The notes under the pieces are model-generated. The model searched no databases and was not told where the DNA came from. It saw only the letters and a list, made by a program, of their open reading frames with translations. Below, piece after piece: positions 27,050-34,856 of a stretch of 64,000 bases of DNA; position 1 is the stretch's first letter, and every line of letters begins with the position of its first letter. This DNA comes from Acidobacteriota bacterium. GTDB lineage: Bacteria > Acidobacteriota > Vicinamibacteria > Vicinamibacterales > JAFNAJ01. The translations under genes and the position numbers were made by a program. Location: the NCBI GenBank assembly GCA_023384575.1, contig JAHDVP010000011.1, positions 18,831 through 82,830 on the forward strand. Reading direction: 5' to 3'.

Positions 27050-28348
27050 TCACGGCCGGTTGAAGACGATGACGTGGTCGGATCGCCCGCTCATGAAGAA
27101 CCGGGCCGTCTGCCCGGCGTGCTTGTCGGTGCCCGTGCCCGCCTCGATTCCCGCGACCTGAGGATACCAACGGCCGCCGGCGAGCAGCCTGCGCGGCGTC
27201 GACCACGCACGCGGATCATCGAGTCTGGACGCAAACGACACGTAGATGCCCTCCAGGTCCCACCGCACAGTACGCGTCCGGTTGAGCAGCATCACGTATT
27301 GCTCGAGATGCGTGTTCCAGTGGACCGACGGACCCCAGAAGGCGGTGGCCGTCTGTCCGTCGTGCCACGAGTCCGACGTCGGGAAGATCGGCGTGGCGAC
27401 GGGGAAGATCCAGCGGGGTGGCGACGTGTCGCCCTTGGGGTCATCTTCGGGCTCTCCGCCGGGCTGGTCGCCCTCGCGGTCGCCGGTCACGGGCCCCTCG
27501 TCGGGGAACTGACCCGGACCCTCGTCCAATGAGGGCAGGATCCACGCGCCGTCGTGCCACACGCTGACGCGGCCTACGGGTTCGTCACGGTCGGCCCAGA
27601 CCATACGCCCCACGGCAATACCCTGGGTCGACGCGTCCCCGATGTACTGCGAGTAGACCAGGTACAGGTACTGCCCGTCGGCATCGAGCACAGCCGAGAA
27701 GTCACCGACGCCGCCGACGAAATACTCGTTGCGCGTGCCACAGGTCGCCGTGGCCCTGGGTGCGGCGAGGACAATGCCAAGATCGGTCCAGGTACGCCCC
27801 TCGTCCATCGACCGGGCCGCGCCGAGACGCGGCTCGATCTTCGCGCTGCCCGGGCAGTCGGACGGCGGGATCTCGTTGTGGTAATACCCGTACCACGTGC
27901 CGTCTGCGGCAGCAATGACGGCCTCCATCCAGGCGCCGTGAAGAGGTGCCGCCGAAGCCCATGCGATCGCCGACGACTCGCTGAGCGCGGCGATCGATGG
28001 TCCGCTGGCATGCGACGCGTGGCCGTCGATCGACGTGAGCACGTGCAGGACGAGGTCGCCGTCGGTAAGCGTCCACACGAGGGGGCTGTTGCTGTCGACC
28101 GGGCCGGTGGGCGCATCCCGCAGCCCGGGCAGCCGAATGGCCGACGCCGGAGCGAGTGCGGCGGACGGCACGCCGGGAGGCGTCTGCGCCGACAGAGTCG
28201 CGGGACGGTCGGCCAACGCCAGTGCGAAGGCACCGGTCACGAGGACGAGCACCGTTGTGAGCCGCGTGGATGGACCCGAGGCACGGTGAAACGCCCCGTG
28301 GCTTGCCGGGCCCGTGGTTCTGAGCAAGGCGTCCATCTCCATGATCAT
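27050..28348 (-). CDS. exported hypothetical protein, sialidase-like propeller
   Basis: A protein of about 432 residues with no clear family assignment. An N-terminal hydrophobic segment (TTVLVLVTGAFALALA) suggests a signal peptide or anchor ending near SAQ. The body contains propeller-like blocks: RSMDEGRTWTDLGIVLAAPR has the form of an Asp-box of BNR/sialidase proteins, and YFVGGVGDFSAVLDADGQYLYLVYSQY and QYVMLLNRTRTVRWDLEGIYVSFA resemble glycoside-hydrolase propeller blades. An acidic, Gly/Pro-rich insert (about residues 275-310) interrupts it. Several ATGs lie within 24 nt of the start, and a TTG at 28360 is also possible. It diverges from the LysR gene at 28413, which may regulate it. 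Confidence 0.65.
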   Translation of the reverse strand: MIMEMDALLRTTGPASHGAFHRASGPSTRLTTVLVLVTGAFALALADRPATLSAQTPPGVPSAALAPASAIRLPGLRDAPTGPVDSNSPLVWTLTDGDLVLHVLTSIDGHASHASGPSIAALSESSAIAWASAAPLHGAWMEAVIAAADGTWYGYYHNEIPPSDCPGSAKIEPRLGAARSMDEGRTWTDLGIVLAAPRATATCGTRNEYFVGGVGDFSAVLDADGQYLYLVYSQYIGDASTQGIAVGRMVWADRDEPVGRVSVWHDGAWILPSLDEGPGQFPDEGPVTGDREGDQPGGEPEDDPKGDTSPPRWIFPVATPIFPTSDSWHDGQTATAFWGPSVHWNTHLEQYVMLLNRTRTVRWDLEGIYVSFASRLDDPRAWSTPRRLLAGGRWYPQVAGIEAGTGTDKHAGQTARFFMSGRSDHVIVFNRP

Positions 28349-28412
28349 CGAGAAAGACAATCGAGGCTTCCAGTCGGCAATTCGTTGAGTTATCGTTAAG
28401 ACCGGCTACACA

Positions 28413-29345
28413 ATGGAGACACTTCGGGGCATGGTCGTCTTTGCCACCCTCGTCGAAGCTGGCTCGATGCGGCGGGCCGGCAGCGCGCTTGGCATCTCGA
28501 CATCGGCCGTGAGCCAGCAGGTGGCGAAGCTCGAACGGGACTTCAAGGTCGTGCTGCTCCACCGGACGACCCGACGTTTCGTGCTCACGGAGGCGGGTGA
28601 GGCGTTCTACCGCGACTGCCGACAGGTCCGCGATGCCGCCCACGCGGCGCGAGAGCGTCTCTTGGCCGCCCGCGAGGCACCTGAGGGCGAGCTCGTGGTG
28701 AGCGCGCCATCGATGCTCGCGGAGATGACCTTGCCCCTGGCCCTCGCGCCGCTGCTTCGCGTCTATCGGCGGCTCAACCTTCGACTGCTGGTAGCCGACG
28801 AGCGCTTCGACCTCGTCGACTCGAAGGTCGACATCGCCATCGTCGTGGGTCGCGTGCCCGACTCGACCCTCGTTGGGCACCTCCTCGCCACCTGGCAGCT
28901 GATCCTCTGCGCCTCGCCGGCTTACCTTGCTGAGCGCGGTGTGCCCCTCGAGGCCGACGACCTCGGCGAACACGACCTCCTCGGTCTCGCGCAGGACTAC
29001 ATCCCCGAGTCGTTCACGCTGGAGGATGCAGAAGGGCGAGAGGCCTTGCTGATGTGGCGTGCGAGGCACCTGAGCACCAGCCAATCGGCCCTGAGGCGCA
29101 TGGCGATCGATGGCCTGGGAGTCTCGGTGCAGGCGCGCGAGGAGGTGGACGACGAGCTGCGTCTCGGCAGGCTCGTGCGCGTGTTGCCTCAGTGGATCGT
29201 CGGCCGCGCCGCCGTGCGGGCCCTTACGTGGTCTCGCAGTCGCGAGGTGCCGAAAGTGCGTCTTGCGCTCGACACGATCCGCCGGTTCTTCGCAAAGCGG
29301 GCGACGGATGCCGCGTCGACCATGTCGGTCCACCACGGAACGTGA
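28413..29345 (+). CDS. LysR family transcriptional regulator
   Basis: A 310-residue regulator. Residues 1-60 form the winged helix-turn-helix (FATLVEAGSMRRAGSALGIS, then STSAVSQQVAKLERDFKVVLL), and from residue 90 the periplasmic-binding-protein-like effector domain follows (GELVVSAPSMLAEMTLPLALAPLL, VDIAIVVGRVPDSTLVGHLL). LysR proteins usually control a divergent neighbour, which here would be the exported propeller protein ending upstream at 28348, with 64 bp between the starts. The effector is unknown. Confidence 0.92.
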   Translation: METLRGMVVFATLVEAGSMRRAGSALGISTSAVSQQVAKLERDFKVVLLHRTTRRFVLTEAGEAFYRDCRQVRDAAHAARERLLAAREAPEGELVVSAPSMLAEMTLPLALAPLLRVYRRLNLRLLVADERFDLVDSKVDIAIVVGRVPDSTLVGHLLATWQLILCASPAYLAERGVPLEADDLGEHDLLGLAQDYIPESFTLEDAEGREALLMWRARHLSTSQSALRRMAIDGLGVSVQAREEVDDELRLGRLVRVLPQWIVGRAAVRALTWSRSREVPKVRLALDTIRRFFAKRATDAASTMSVHHGT

Positions 29346-29461
29346 TCACACGCTCGTCCGTTGCCACCGAGGCGCCCAGTATCAGCCTGGGCGAGGGCCG
29401 CCCACCGCGACGGGCCCGACCGTCGGGTTCGCCCGAGTCAGCAGCCCGCAGCGCAGCCGCC

Positions 29462-29480
29462 CCGTGCCTGCAAGGCACGG
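29462..29480. terminator. hairpin between convergent lysR and transporter genes
   Basis: ccgtgcct-gca-aggcacgg is a perfect 8-bp stem with a 3-nt loop, lying in the 158-bp gap between two convergent transcription units. There is no T-run on either side, so it may stop transcription weakly or protect mRNA 3' ends in both directions. Confidence 0.5.
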
Positions 29481-29503
29481 ATCACGGTTCCCGTCTGCCC
29501 GTG

Positions 29504-29617
29504 TCAGTCTGGTGGCATGCCGAACAACGGCAGCGACTTCTTCACCGACTCGTACACGCCCCAGGCCAGCGGAATCACCACCCAGAGCCACGCGACGATC
29601 AACGCGAGCCGTCTCAT
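29504..29617 (-). CDS. MFS transporter small subunit (37 residues)
   Basis: A 37-residue single-helix protein, MRRLALIVAWLWVVIPLAWG followed by VYESVKKSLPLFGMPPD. Its ATG overlaps the stop of the OFA-family transporter gene (ATGA overlap, 4 nt), so translation is coupled. Short proteins of this kind with a W-hydrophobic-P-x-W-G-v-y-e-s-v-k-k-s-l-x-L-F pattern are known as small partners encoded directly after OxlT-like transporters. The role is presumed to be stabilisation of the transporter. Confidence 0.82.
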   Translation of the reverse strand: MRRLALIVAWLWVVIPLAWGVYESVKKSLPLFGMPPD

Positions 29618-30963
29618 GTCGTCACCGAAGCCCGCTCCTGGACGTGGTGGCGCGGATGGACCGGGCGGACCAGGAGGTTGGCCACCAGGCCGACGAGCAG
29701 CAGCACCACCATCAGCAGGAAGATCGAGTTGTACGCCTCCTCGGCCGGCATCGCCAGCTTGTTGTGCGCCGACAGGCGATCGACGATCTGCGGGCCGATG
29801 ATCGCGGCGAGCGACCACGACGTGATCAGCCGCCCGTGAATGGCCCCAACCTGATAGCTGCCGAAGAGGTCGCGCAGGTACGCCGGGATGGTCGCGAACC
29901 CCCCACCGTACATCGTCAGGATCAGACCGGTGACGACGACGAAGAGGGCCACGCTGCCCCTGCCCTGGGTCCACGGCACGCTGGCGTACAACGCGGCTCC
30001 GAGCAGGAAGTAGATGCAGTAGACACCCTTGCGGCCGATCAGGTCGGACATCGACGACCAGAAGAACCGGCCACCCAGGTTGCAGAGCGACAGCAGGCCG
30101 ACGTAGCCGGCGGCAGCCGCGGGCGTCACGCCGAACATGTCCTGGATCATCGGCGAGGCCTGACCCAGGATGCCGATGCCCGCGCTGACGTTGGTGCACA
30201 GCACGACCCACAGCAGCCAGAACTGCGGCGTCCTCCAGGCACTGTCCACGGCGACGTTCGCGGTCGTGACCAGCCGGCTGCCGTTCTCCTTTGGCGTCCA
30301 TCCCGCAGGCCTCCACCCCGGGGGCGGCACGCGGACGATGAACGCACCAAACGCCATCGAGACGGCGTACAGCCCGGCCATGACCAGCATGGCCTCGGCC
30401 GCGCCAACGGACGTGGGCGAGGCGAACCGCTCGATGAGATCCTCGGCAAGCGGGCCGCCGATGAGCGCCCCGCCTCCGAAGCCCATGATCGCCATGCCGG
30501 TGGCCATGCCGGGCCGGTCGGGAAACCACTTGATCAGCGTCGAGACGGGCGAGATGTAGCCGAGGCCGAGACCGATGCCGCCAACGAGCCCGTAGCCGGC
30601 GTAGAGCAGCCACAGCTGGTGCCAGCGCACGGCCGCCGCCGACAGCACGAGTCCGCTGCAGAAACACACCATGCTGGCGAGCATGGTCTTGCGTGGGCCA
30701 TGGCTCTCGACCCATTTACCGAAGACCGCGGCCGAGATGCCGAGCAGGGCGAGGGCAATCGAGTACGCGACGCCGATGTCGACCTCAGTCCAGTCGCCCG
30801 GCACGGGCGCCTCGATGCCGAGCACGCGCGCCAGCGGCTTCTTGAACACGCTGAAGCCGTACACCTGGCCGATGCACATGTGGACGGCAATGGCCGCGGG
30901 TGGCACGAGCCAGCGAGAGTAGCCCGGCCCGGCGACCGTGGCTTCACGTGCGAGGAAGGACAT
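29614..30963 (-). CDS. OFA family MFS transporter (oxalate/formate antiporter-like)
   Basis: A 449-residue twelve-helix major facilitator. Landmarks are IAVHMCIGQVYGFSVF in the first helix, KWVESHGPRKTMLASM in the helix 2-3 loop (motif A position), GIGLGLGYISPVSTLIKWFP in helices 4-5, and SDLIGRKGVYCIYFLLG in the second-half loop, all matching the OFA (OxlT-like) subfamily, which exchanges carboxylates. The start at 30963 omits an unconserved upstream extension. Which acid is carried is unknown; no oxalyl- or formyl-CoA enzyme is encoded nearby. It is followed by its small subunit gene. Confidence 0.87.
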   Translation of the reverse strand: MSFLAREATVAGPGYSRWLVPPAAIAVHMCIGQVYGFSVFKKPLARVLGIEAPVPGDWTEVDIGVAYSIALALLGISAAVFGKWVESHGPRKTMLASMVCFCSGLVLSAAAVRWHQLWLLYAGYGLVGGIGLGLGYISPVSTLIKWFPDRPGMATGMAIMGFGGGALIGGPLAEDLIERFASPTSVGAAEAMLVMAGLYAVSMAFGAFIVRVPPPGWRPAGWTPKENGSRLVTTANVAVDSAWRTPQFWLLWVVLCTNVSAGIGILGQASPMIQDMFGVTPAAAAGYVGLLSLCNLGGRFFWSSMSDLIGRKGVYCIYFLLGAALYASVPWTQGRGSVALFVVVTGLILTMYGGGFATIPAYLRDLFGSYQVGAIHGRLITSWSLAAIIGPQIVDRLSAHNKLAMPAEEAYNSIFLLMVVLLLVGLVANLLVRPVHPRHHVQERASVTT

Positions 30964-31102
30964 CAGGGCCCCGGAGGAGCGTGCGACCGGTCGGTCTGGT
31001 CGAGACCAACGAGCATCGCGCGGGGGACGCGAGACCCCGCTAGTAGACACCACGGCCTGACGCGGGTCAACACCGCCCTCGAAAAAGGGGACATTCACCT
31101 TT

Positions 31103-31108
31103 TATGAT
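31103..31108 (+). promoter_or_regulatory. promoter for a leaderless tsaC/sua5 mRNA
   Basis: TATGAT ends 6 nt before the ATG at 31115, with a TCGAAA at 31079-31084 (4 of 6 matches to TTGACA, 18-bp spacer). No Shine-Dalgarno is present, so transcription should begin at or next to the start codon. Confidence 0.55.
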
Positions 31109-31114
31109 CGTCGG

Positions 31115-32083
31115 ATGGTCGACACGGCGCAGATCCAGGAGGCAGTGAGGCGCCTTCGGCGGGGCGAACTGGTCGCCTTCCCGACCGAAACGGTCTACGG
31201 GCTGGGCGCCGACGCGTCAAGCGCGGATGCTGTCGCGCGTATCTTCGCGGCCAAGGGCCGGCCCACGACCCACCCGGTCATCGTCCACCTCGCCCGCGTC
31301 GACCAGGTCGCCGCGTGGACCACGGGACTGCCCGACACCGCTCGACGCCTGGCCGAACGCTTCTGGCCGGGTCCTCTCACGCTCGTGCTCCCTCGCGGAC
31401 CGAAGGTGCTCGACCAGATCACCGGGGGGCAGGACACCGTCGCCGTTCGGATCCCGGTCCATCCCGTCGCCCGAGCGCTGCTCGAGGCCTTCGGGGATGG
31501 CATCGCCGCGCCGTCGGCGAACCGGTACGGGCGGGTGAGCCCGACGCGCGCCGAGCACGTGCGCCAGGAACTGGGTGATGCGGTTGGACTGGTGCTCGAC
31601 GGAGGCGACTGCGCCGTCGGCCTGGAATCGACAATCGTCCAGTGCTCGACGGATCGCGTGCGGCTGCTCCGGCCGGGCGGCATCACCCGCGTCGAGATCG
31701 AGGCGCTCGTCGGTCCGGTGGAGGCCTCGCTGCGCGGAGGGCCTCGGGTGCCGGGTTCAACGAGATCGCACTACGCGCCGGCGACCCCGGTCGAGCTCGT
31801 GGAGGCCGCCGACCTCGACGCGCGGTGGCGCGCGCGATCAACGGAAGGCCCCGTGGCCGTGGTGGCCCGTCGGGCGGCCCCAGCCGACTTCGCCGGCTGG
31901 TGGAGGTCGATGCCAGCCGACGCCGGAACGTACGGCCACGACCTGTATGCGACGCTGCGCGCGCTCGACGGCTCAGGCGCCGCGCGCATCCTGGTCGAGC
32001 GCGTGCCGGACGTGCCAGCCTGGGACGCGGTCCGCGACCGCCTGGAACGGGCCGCGGCGCGAGAGTCGGCTGAAACGACCTGA
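31115..32083 (+). CDS. L-threonylcarbamoyladenylate synthase (Sua5 type)
   Basis: A 322-residue enzyme that makes threonylcarbamoyl-AMP from threonine, bicarbonate and ATP for the universal t6A37 tRNA modification. The N-terminal YrdC/TsaC domain (residues 1-190) has GELVAFPTETVYGLGADASS, the KGRPTTHPVIVHL segment and IAAPSANRYGRVSPT. The linker carries STIVQCS and RLLRPGGI, and residues 210-322 form the shorter Sua5-specific C-terminal domain, starting PGSTRSHYAPATPVELVE. The presence of the second domain makes it Sua5-type rather than the short TsaC. The gene appears to be transcribed as a leaderless monocistron. Confidence 0.95.
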   Translation: MVDTAQIQEAVRRLRRGELVAFPTETVYGLGADASSADAVARIFAAKGRPTTHPVIVHLARVDQVAAWTTGLPDTARRLAERFWPGPLTLVLPRGPKVLDQITGGQDTVAVRIPVHPVARALLEAFGDGIAAPSANRYGRVSPTRAEHVRQELGDAVGLVLDGGDCAVGLESTIVQCSTDRVRLLRPGGITRVEIEALVGPVEASLRGGPRVPGSTRSHYAPATPVELVEAADLDARWRARSTEGPVAVVARRAAPADFAGWWRSMPADAGTYGHDLYATLRALDGSGAARILVERVPDVPAWDAVRDRLERAAARESAETT

Positions 32084-32135
32084 CGGCCCCGCGTCTCGCC
32101 ACGATCGTGGCGTGCGGCCCGCCGCGCCTCGCGCG

Positions 32136-32960
32136 TCAGCGCCCGGGTCGAGCCAGGTGGCGGTCGCCGCCCCAGAGCGCCCTCACCACGGCGCTCGCCA
32201 CCTGCGTCCCGTAGATGCGTTCGGGGACCACGTTGGCCGGATCGCGCTCGGCGGCATGGCGGCGCAACTCGAGGTCGCGCAGCGCGAGCTCGGGATACTC
32301 GTGCGGCCGGACGGGCTCGGCGTCGTCGACCCATCCCAGCCACCGATCCAGGTACGCGTGCGCCTGCGTCCTGATGAGATCGACGACGCCGTCAGTGCCC
32401 GGCTCCGCGATGAAGCAGAGGGCCACCGGCGACATCAGGGCGCGAACGTAGGTGCTCTGGCTGACGAAGGGCTTCAGCCGGTCGTCCTGCATCAACTCCA
32501 TGTACTGCGCGTTCGCCTGGTCGAAGTACCGATCCATGTAACCTGGAGTCGTCAGGAAGTGGACGCGCGGGAAATAGTCCATGTAGAACAGCGTGGCCGG
32601 GTAGGTGCCGAACTGGAACATGAGGTGCGGCACCTTCGTCTGCGGACCGAGCCACACGTTGATGTTCAGGTTGCAGAAGCTCTTGCCGGGCGTGCCGATG
32701 CGGCCGTAGACGGCCCAGTCGATCTCGGGGCCGCTCCACGCGGCGAGCGTGCCCTGGGCCTGGCCATCGGGAGACGCGTAGGGCTGGAACCGTGCCGTCG
32801 AGGGATCCGGCGTGAGCGCGAACCGGCCGCGGATCCGGTCCCACAGGGCATCCTGAATCGTGCACAGCTCCTTGAAGACGGGGGTGGTGTCGACGTCAGG
32901 ACGTTCTGCAATCAGCCTGGACACGGGCTTGACGTGATCGCCGTTGTTGCTGGTCGGCAT
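32136..32960 (-). CDS. red chlorophyll catabolite reductase-like protein
   Basis: A 274-residue protein without a common bacterial annotation. Its order of conserved blocks parallels plant red chlorophyll catabolite reductase, a ferredoxin-dependent bilin reductase: VPHLMFQFGTYPATLFYMDY, then RVHFLTTPGYMDRYF, then LKPFVSQSTYVRALMSPVAL, and a closing VPERIYGTQVASAVVRALWG. The plant enzyme has the equivalents PxFvvELIQ, RKDLV..P.Yl..YY, .PYVSpSLFVRS.fSPTA and FPRMFG..V..RVV.aI. The aligned position of the plant catalytic glutamate appears to be Gln here, so the reaction may differ. GGAGGT precedes the ATG at 32960. Family membership rests on recall of the plant sequence, not on a search. Confidence 0.6.
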   Translation of the reverse strand: MPTSNNGDHVKPVSRLIAERPDVDTTPVFKELCTIQDALWDRIRGRFALTPDPSTARFQPYASPDGQAQGTLAAWSGPEIDWAVYGRIGTPGKSFCNLNINVWLGPQTKVPHLMFQFGTYPATLFYMDYFPRVHFLTTPGYMDRYFDQANAQYMELMQDDRLKPFVSQSTYVRALMSPVALCFIAEPGTDGVVDLIRTQAHAYLDRWLGWVDDAEPVRPHEYPELALRDLELRRHAAERDPANVVPERIYGTQVASAVVRALWGGDRHLARPGR

Positions 32961-33132
32961 GACTCGGACCTCCGGCCGGGATGCGGATGGACATCGCGTG
33001 CGCGCGACCTCCGGCAGGGGCGGACAGGAGCGCGGGGCGCACAAAGGCCGAGTATGGAACCGCCTTCGAACCGCTGTCAACCGCCGGAGACGTCGCGGTG
33101 CGGCACGGCGGCGGATGCGTCGGCCACCGGTC

Positions 33133-33603
33133 TCAAGGCCTGTCCAGCCGCCCCGATCGCGCCGCGTGAATGAAGTCGATGACGGGCGGCGTGCCGCCGG
33201 CGGCACGGATGTCCGCCGCGATCTGACCCCGGTGGTGCTGCCCGTGGAGCGGCAGGTGCGTGACGATGTCGCCGAGCGTGCACTCGAACCACTGGCCCCG
33301 TGTGTTGGCGTAGCGTGCGACCTGTCCCAGCGACGCGTCGGTCAACTCGGCGAGCAGTCGCTGCCACTCGTCGCGCGCCACGTCGAGTTCCGCGCGAGTC
33401 TCGTCGAGAGTCAGCGTCGGGTTCACCTGGTGGGGCATGGGCGTTCCGACCACGCGTGCGTACCACACGCGCTTCGCCGCCATGATGTGCGCAAGCCAGG
33501 CCACCGACCTGGGAGCGCGGTCGGCCACGGGCGACAGGGCCGCGAGCGTTGCGAGGTTGGCCCAATGATCGAAGTCGAGCAGGCGACGGTGATAGGCAAT
33601 CAC
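33133..33603 (-). CDS. DinB family protein
   Basis: A 156-residue four-helix-bundle protein of the DinB/YfiT group. Metal-binding histidines are expected in SVAWLAHIMAAKRVW (first) and LPLHGQHHRGQI (second and third), and both motifs are present. DinB proteins are often thiol-dependent transferases or dechlorinases; the substrate here is unknown. It starts with GTG preceded by GGGAG. It follows the kinase-BRCT gene by 27 bp on the same strand. Confidence 0.85.
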   Translation of the reverse strand: MIAYHRRLLDFDHWANLATLAALSPVADRAPRSVAWLAHIMAAKRVWYARVVGTPMPHQVNPTLTLDETRAELDVARDEWQRLLAELTDASLGQVARYANTRGQWFECTLGDIVTHLPLHGQHHRGQIAADIRAAGGTPPVIDFIHAARSGRLDRP

Positions 33604-33630
33604 GAAGACTCCCGGTCGGCGCGTGCGGGC

Positions 33631-34827
33631 TCACCGGCGACGGCACAACTGCCAGAACCTGGCTTCGTCGAGCAGCACGATCCGGTGGCCTTTCTCGCGC
33701 AGGCGCTTGATCTCCATGAGCTTCAATCCGGCATCGCGGCCGGCCGCCTGCTGCGGGTTCGGCCGCCCTCGCACGACGACGCTCGTCCGCGCCGACGGCA
33801 TGCCGTGGACGACGGCGCCGGCCCGCCGAGCCGCATCGATGGCATCGGCCCGGGGGCGCGTGAGGATACCGGTGAAGGCCAGGTGCACGCCCTTCAGCGT
33901 GCGCAGCACGCCGACGTCGAGCGTGGCCGGCGGATGCCGCAACGCGTCGATGAGCTCGTCGGCGTTCTCGTACCGCTTCCGCCGCTCACCGATGCACCGG
34001 TAGATGATCTCCTTGAGGTGATCGCTGCACGCGAACCGCCGTACCTCGTGCGGTCGCACGCGCTCCCGCGCATCGCCCTTCACCAGCATCGCCAGCAACT
34101 GGCCCACCTGGTACACGTCGTCGCGCGCCTGCCACTTCGGCGCCGCGCTCGCCAGGAGGTCGCTCGGCGCCATCGACCGATTGAGCGTTCGCGCCGTGAT
34201 GCCCCGCTGGCCGCTCTGCTGGCGAGCGATCCCGAAGTCGCCGAGCTTCAGGCGGCGGCCTTCGCACACGAACACGTTCATGGGCGTCAGGTCACGGTGG
34301 AGCATCTGCCCGCGGTGGAGCTTGCCGAGGACCTGCAGGATGCCCGCGATCTCGCGGCGCACCGTCGCTTCGGGCCACGGTCTCCCGTCGCGGTGGAGGA
34401 ACAGGCCGAGGTCGCCATGGCTGGCGTATTCGATGACCAGGCAGTAGACCATCCTGCCGTCGGGCCGCGCGAGCGGGAAGCCGTCGAAGACACGAATGGC
34501 GCGCGGGTTGGCGTCGAGCACCTGTCCGAAGTACGCCTCGCGCAGCCACCCGTCGATCCGCGTGCTGGCCTTGACGCACACCACCTGCGGCACCGTCGTC
34601 GAGCGGCCGCGACGCCGGGCGAGGTACACCTGGCCGTAGCCCCCCTGCCCCAGCAGCCGTTCGATGCGGTATTCGAGCCTGGTCTCGGGACTGAAAACGG
34701 TCTGAGCCGGCTGCAGCAGGTAGCCGCCACCGTCGAGCGGAACGTGCACCGACCGGGTAGTGCGGGTCGTCGCGGCCGCCGCGCGCGTCGACAGGCGCGG
34801 GCGGGTCTTCGCGGGTCGTGATCGCAT
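33631..34827 (-). CDS. serine/threonine protein kinase with C-terminal BRCT domain
   Basis: A 398-residue fusion. Residues 50-300 form a Hanks-type kinase domain: Gly-rich loop GQGGYGQV (60-67), probable ATP-anchoring Lys86, catalytic loop HRDLTPMN (177-184), DFG at 197-199. Residues about 311-395 match a BRCT domain as in NAD-dependent DNA ligase: VHLAFTGILTRPRADAIDAA, then AGAVVHGMPSARTSVVVRG, AGLKLMEIKRLREKGHRIV and LLDEARFWQL. BRCT domains bind DNA ends or phosphopeptides, so the kinase may be directed to DNA damage or to its own phosphorylated partners. No membrane helix is present, unlike PknB-type kinases. The upstream GMC gene ends 29 bp before it. Confidence 0.88.
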   Translation of the reverse strand: MRSRPAKTRPRLSTRAAAATTRTTRSVHVPLDGGGYLLQPAQTVFSPETRLEYRIERLLGQGGYGQVYLARRRGRSTTVPQVVCVKASTRIDGWLREAYFGQVLDANPRAIRVFDGFPLARPDGRMVYCLVIEYASHGDLGLFLHRDGRPWPEATVRREIAGILQVLGKLHRGQMLHRDLTPMNVFVCEGRRLKLGDFGIARQQSGQRGITARTLNRSMAPSDLLASAAPKWQARDDVYQVGQLLAMLVKGDARERVRPHEVRRFACSDHLKEIIYRCIGERRKRYENADELIDALRHPPATLDVGVLRTLKGVHLAFTGILTRPRADAIDAARRAGAVVHGMPSARTSVVVRGRPNPQQAAGRDAGLKLMEIKRLREKGHRIVLLDEARFWQLCRRR

Positions 34828-34856
34828 GGTGCCGCGATCAGCATAGCCCAAACGAC

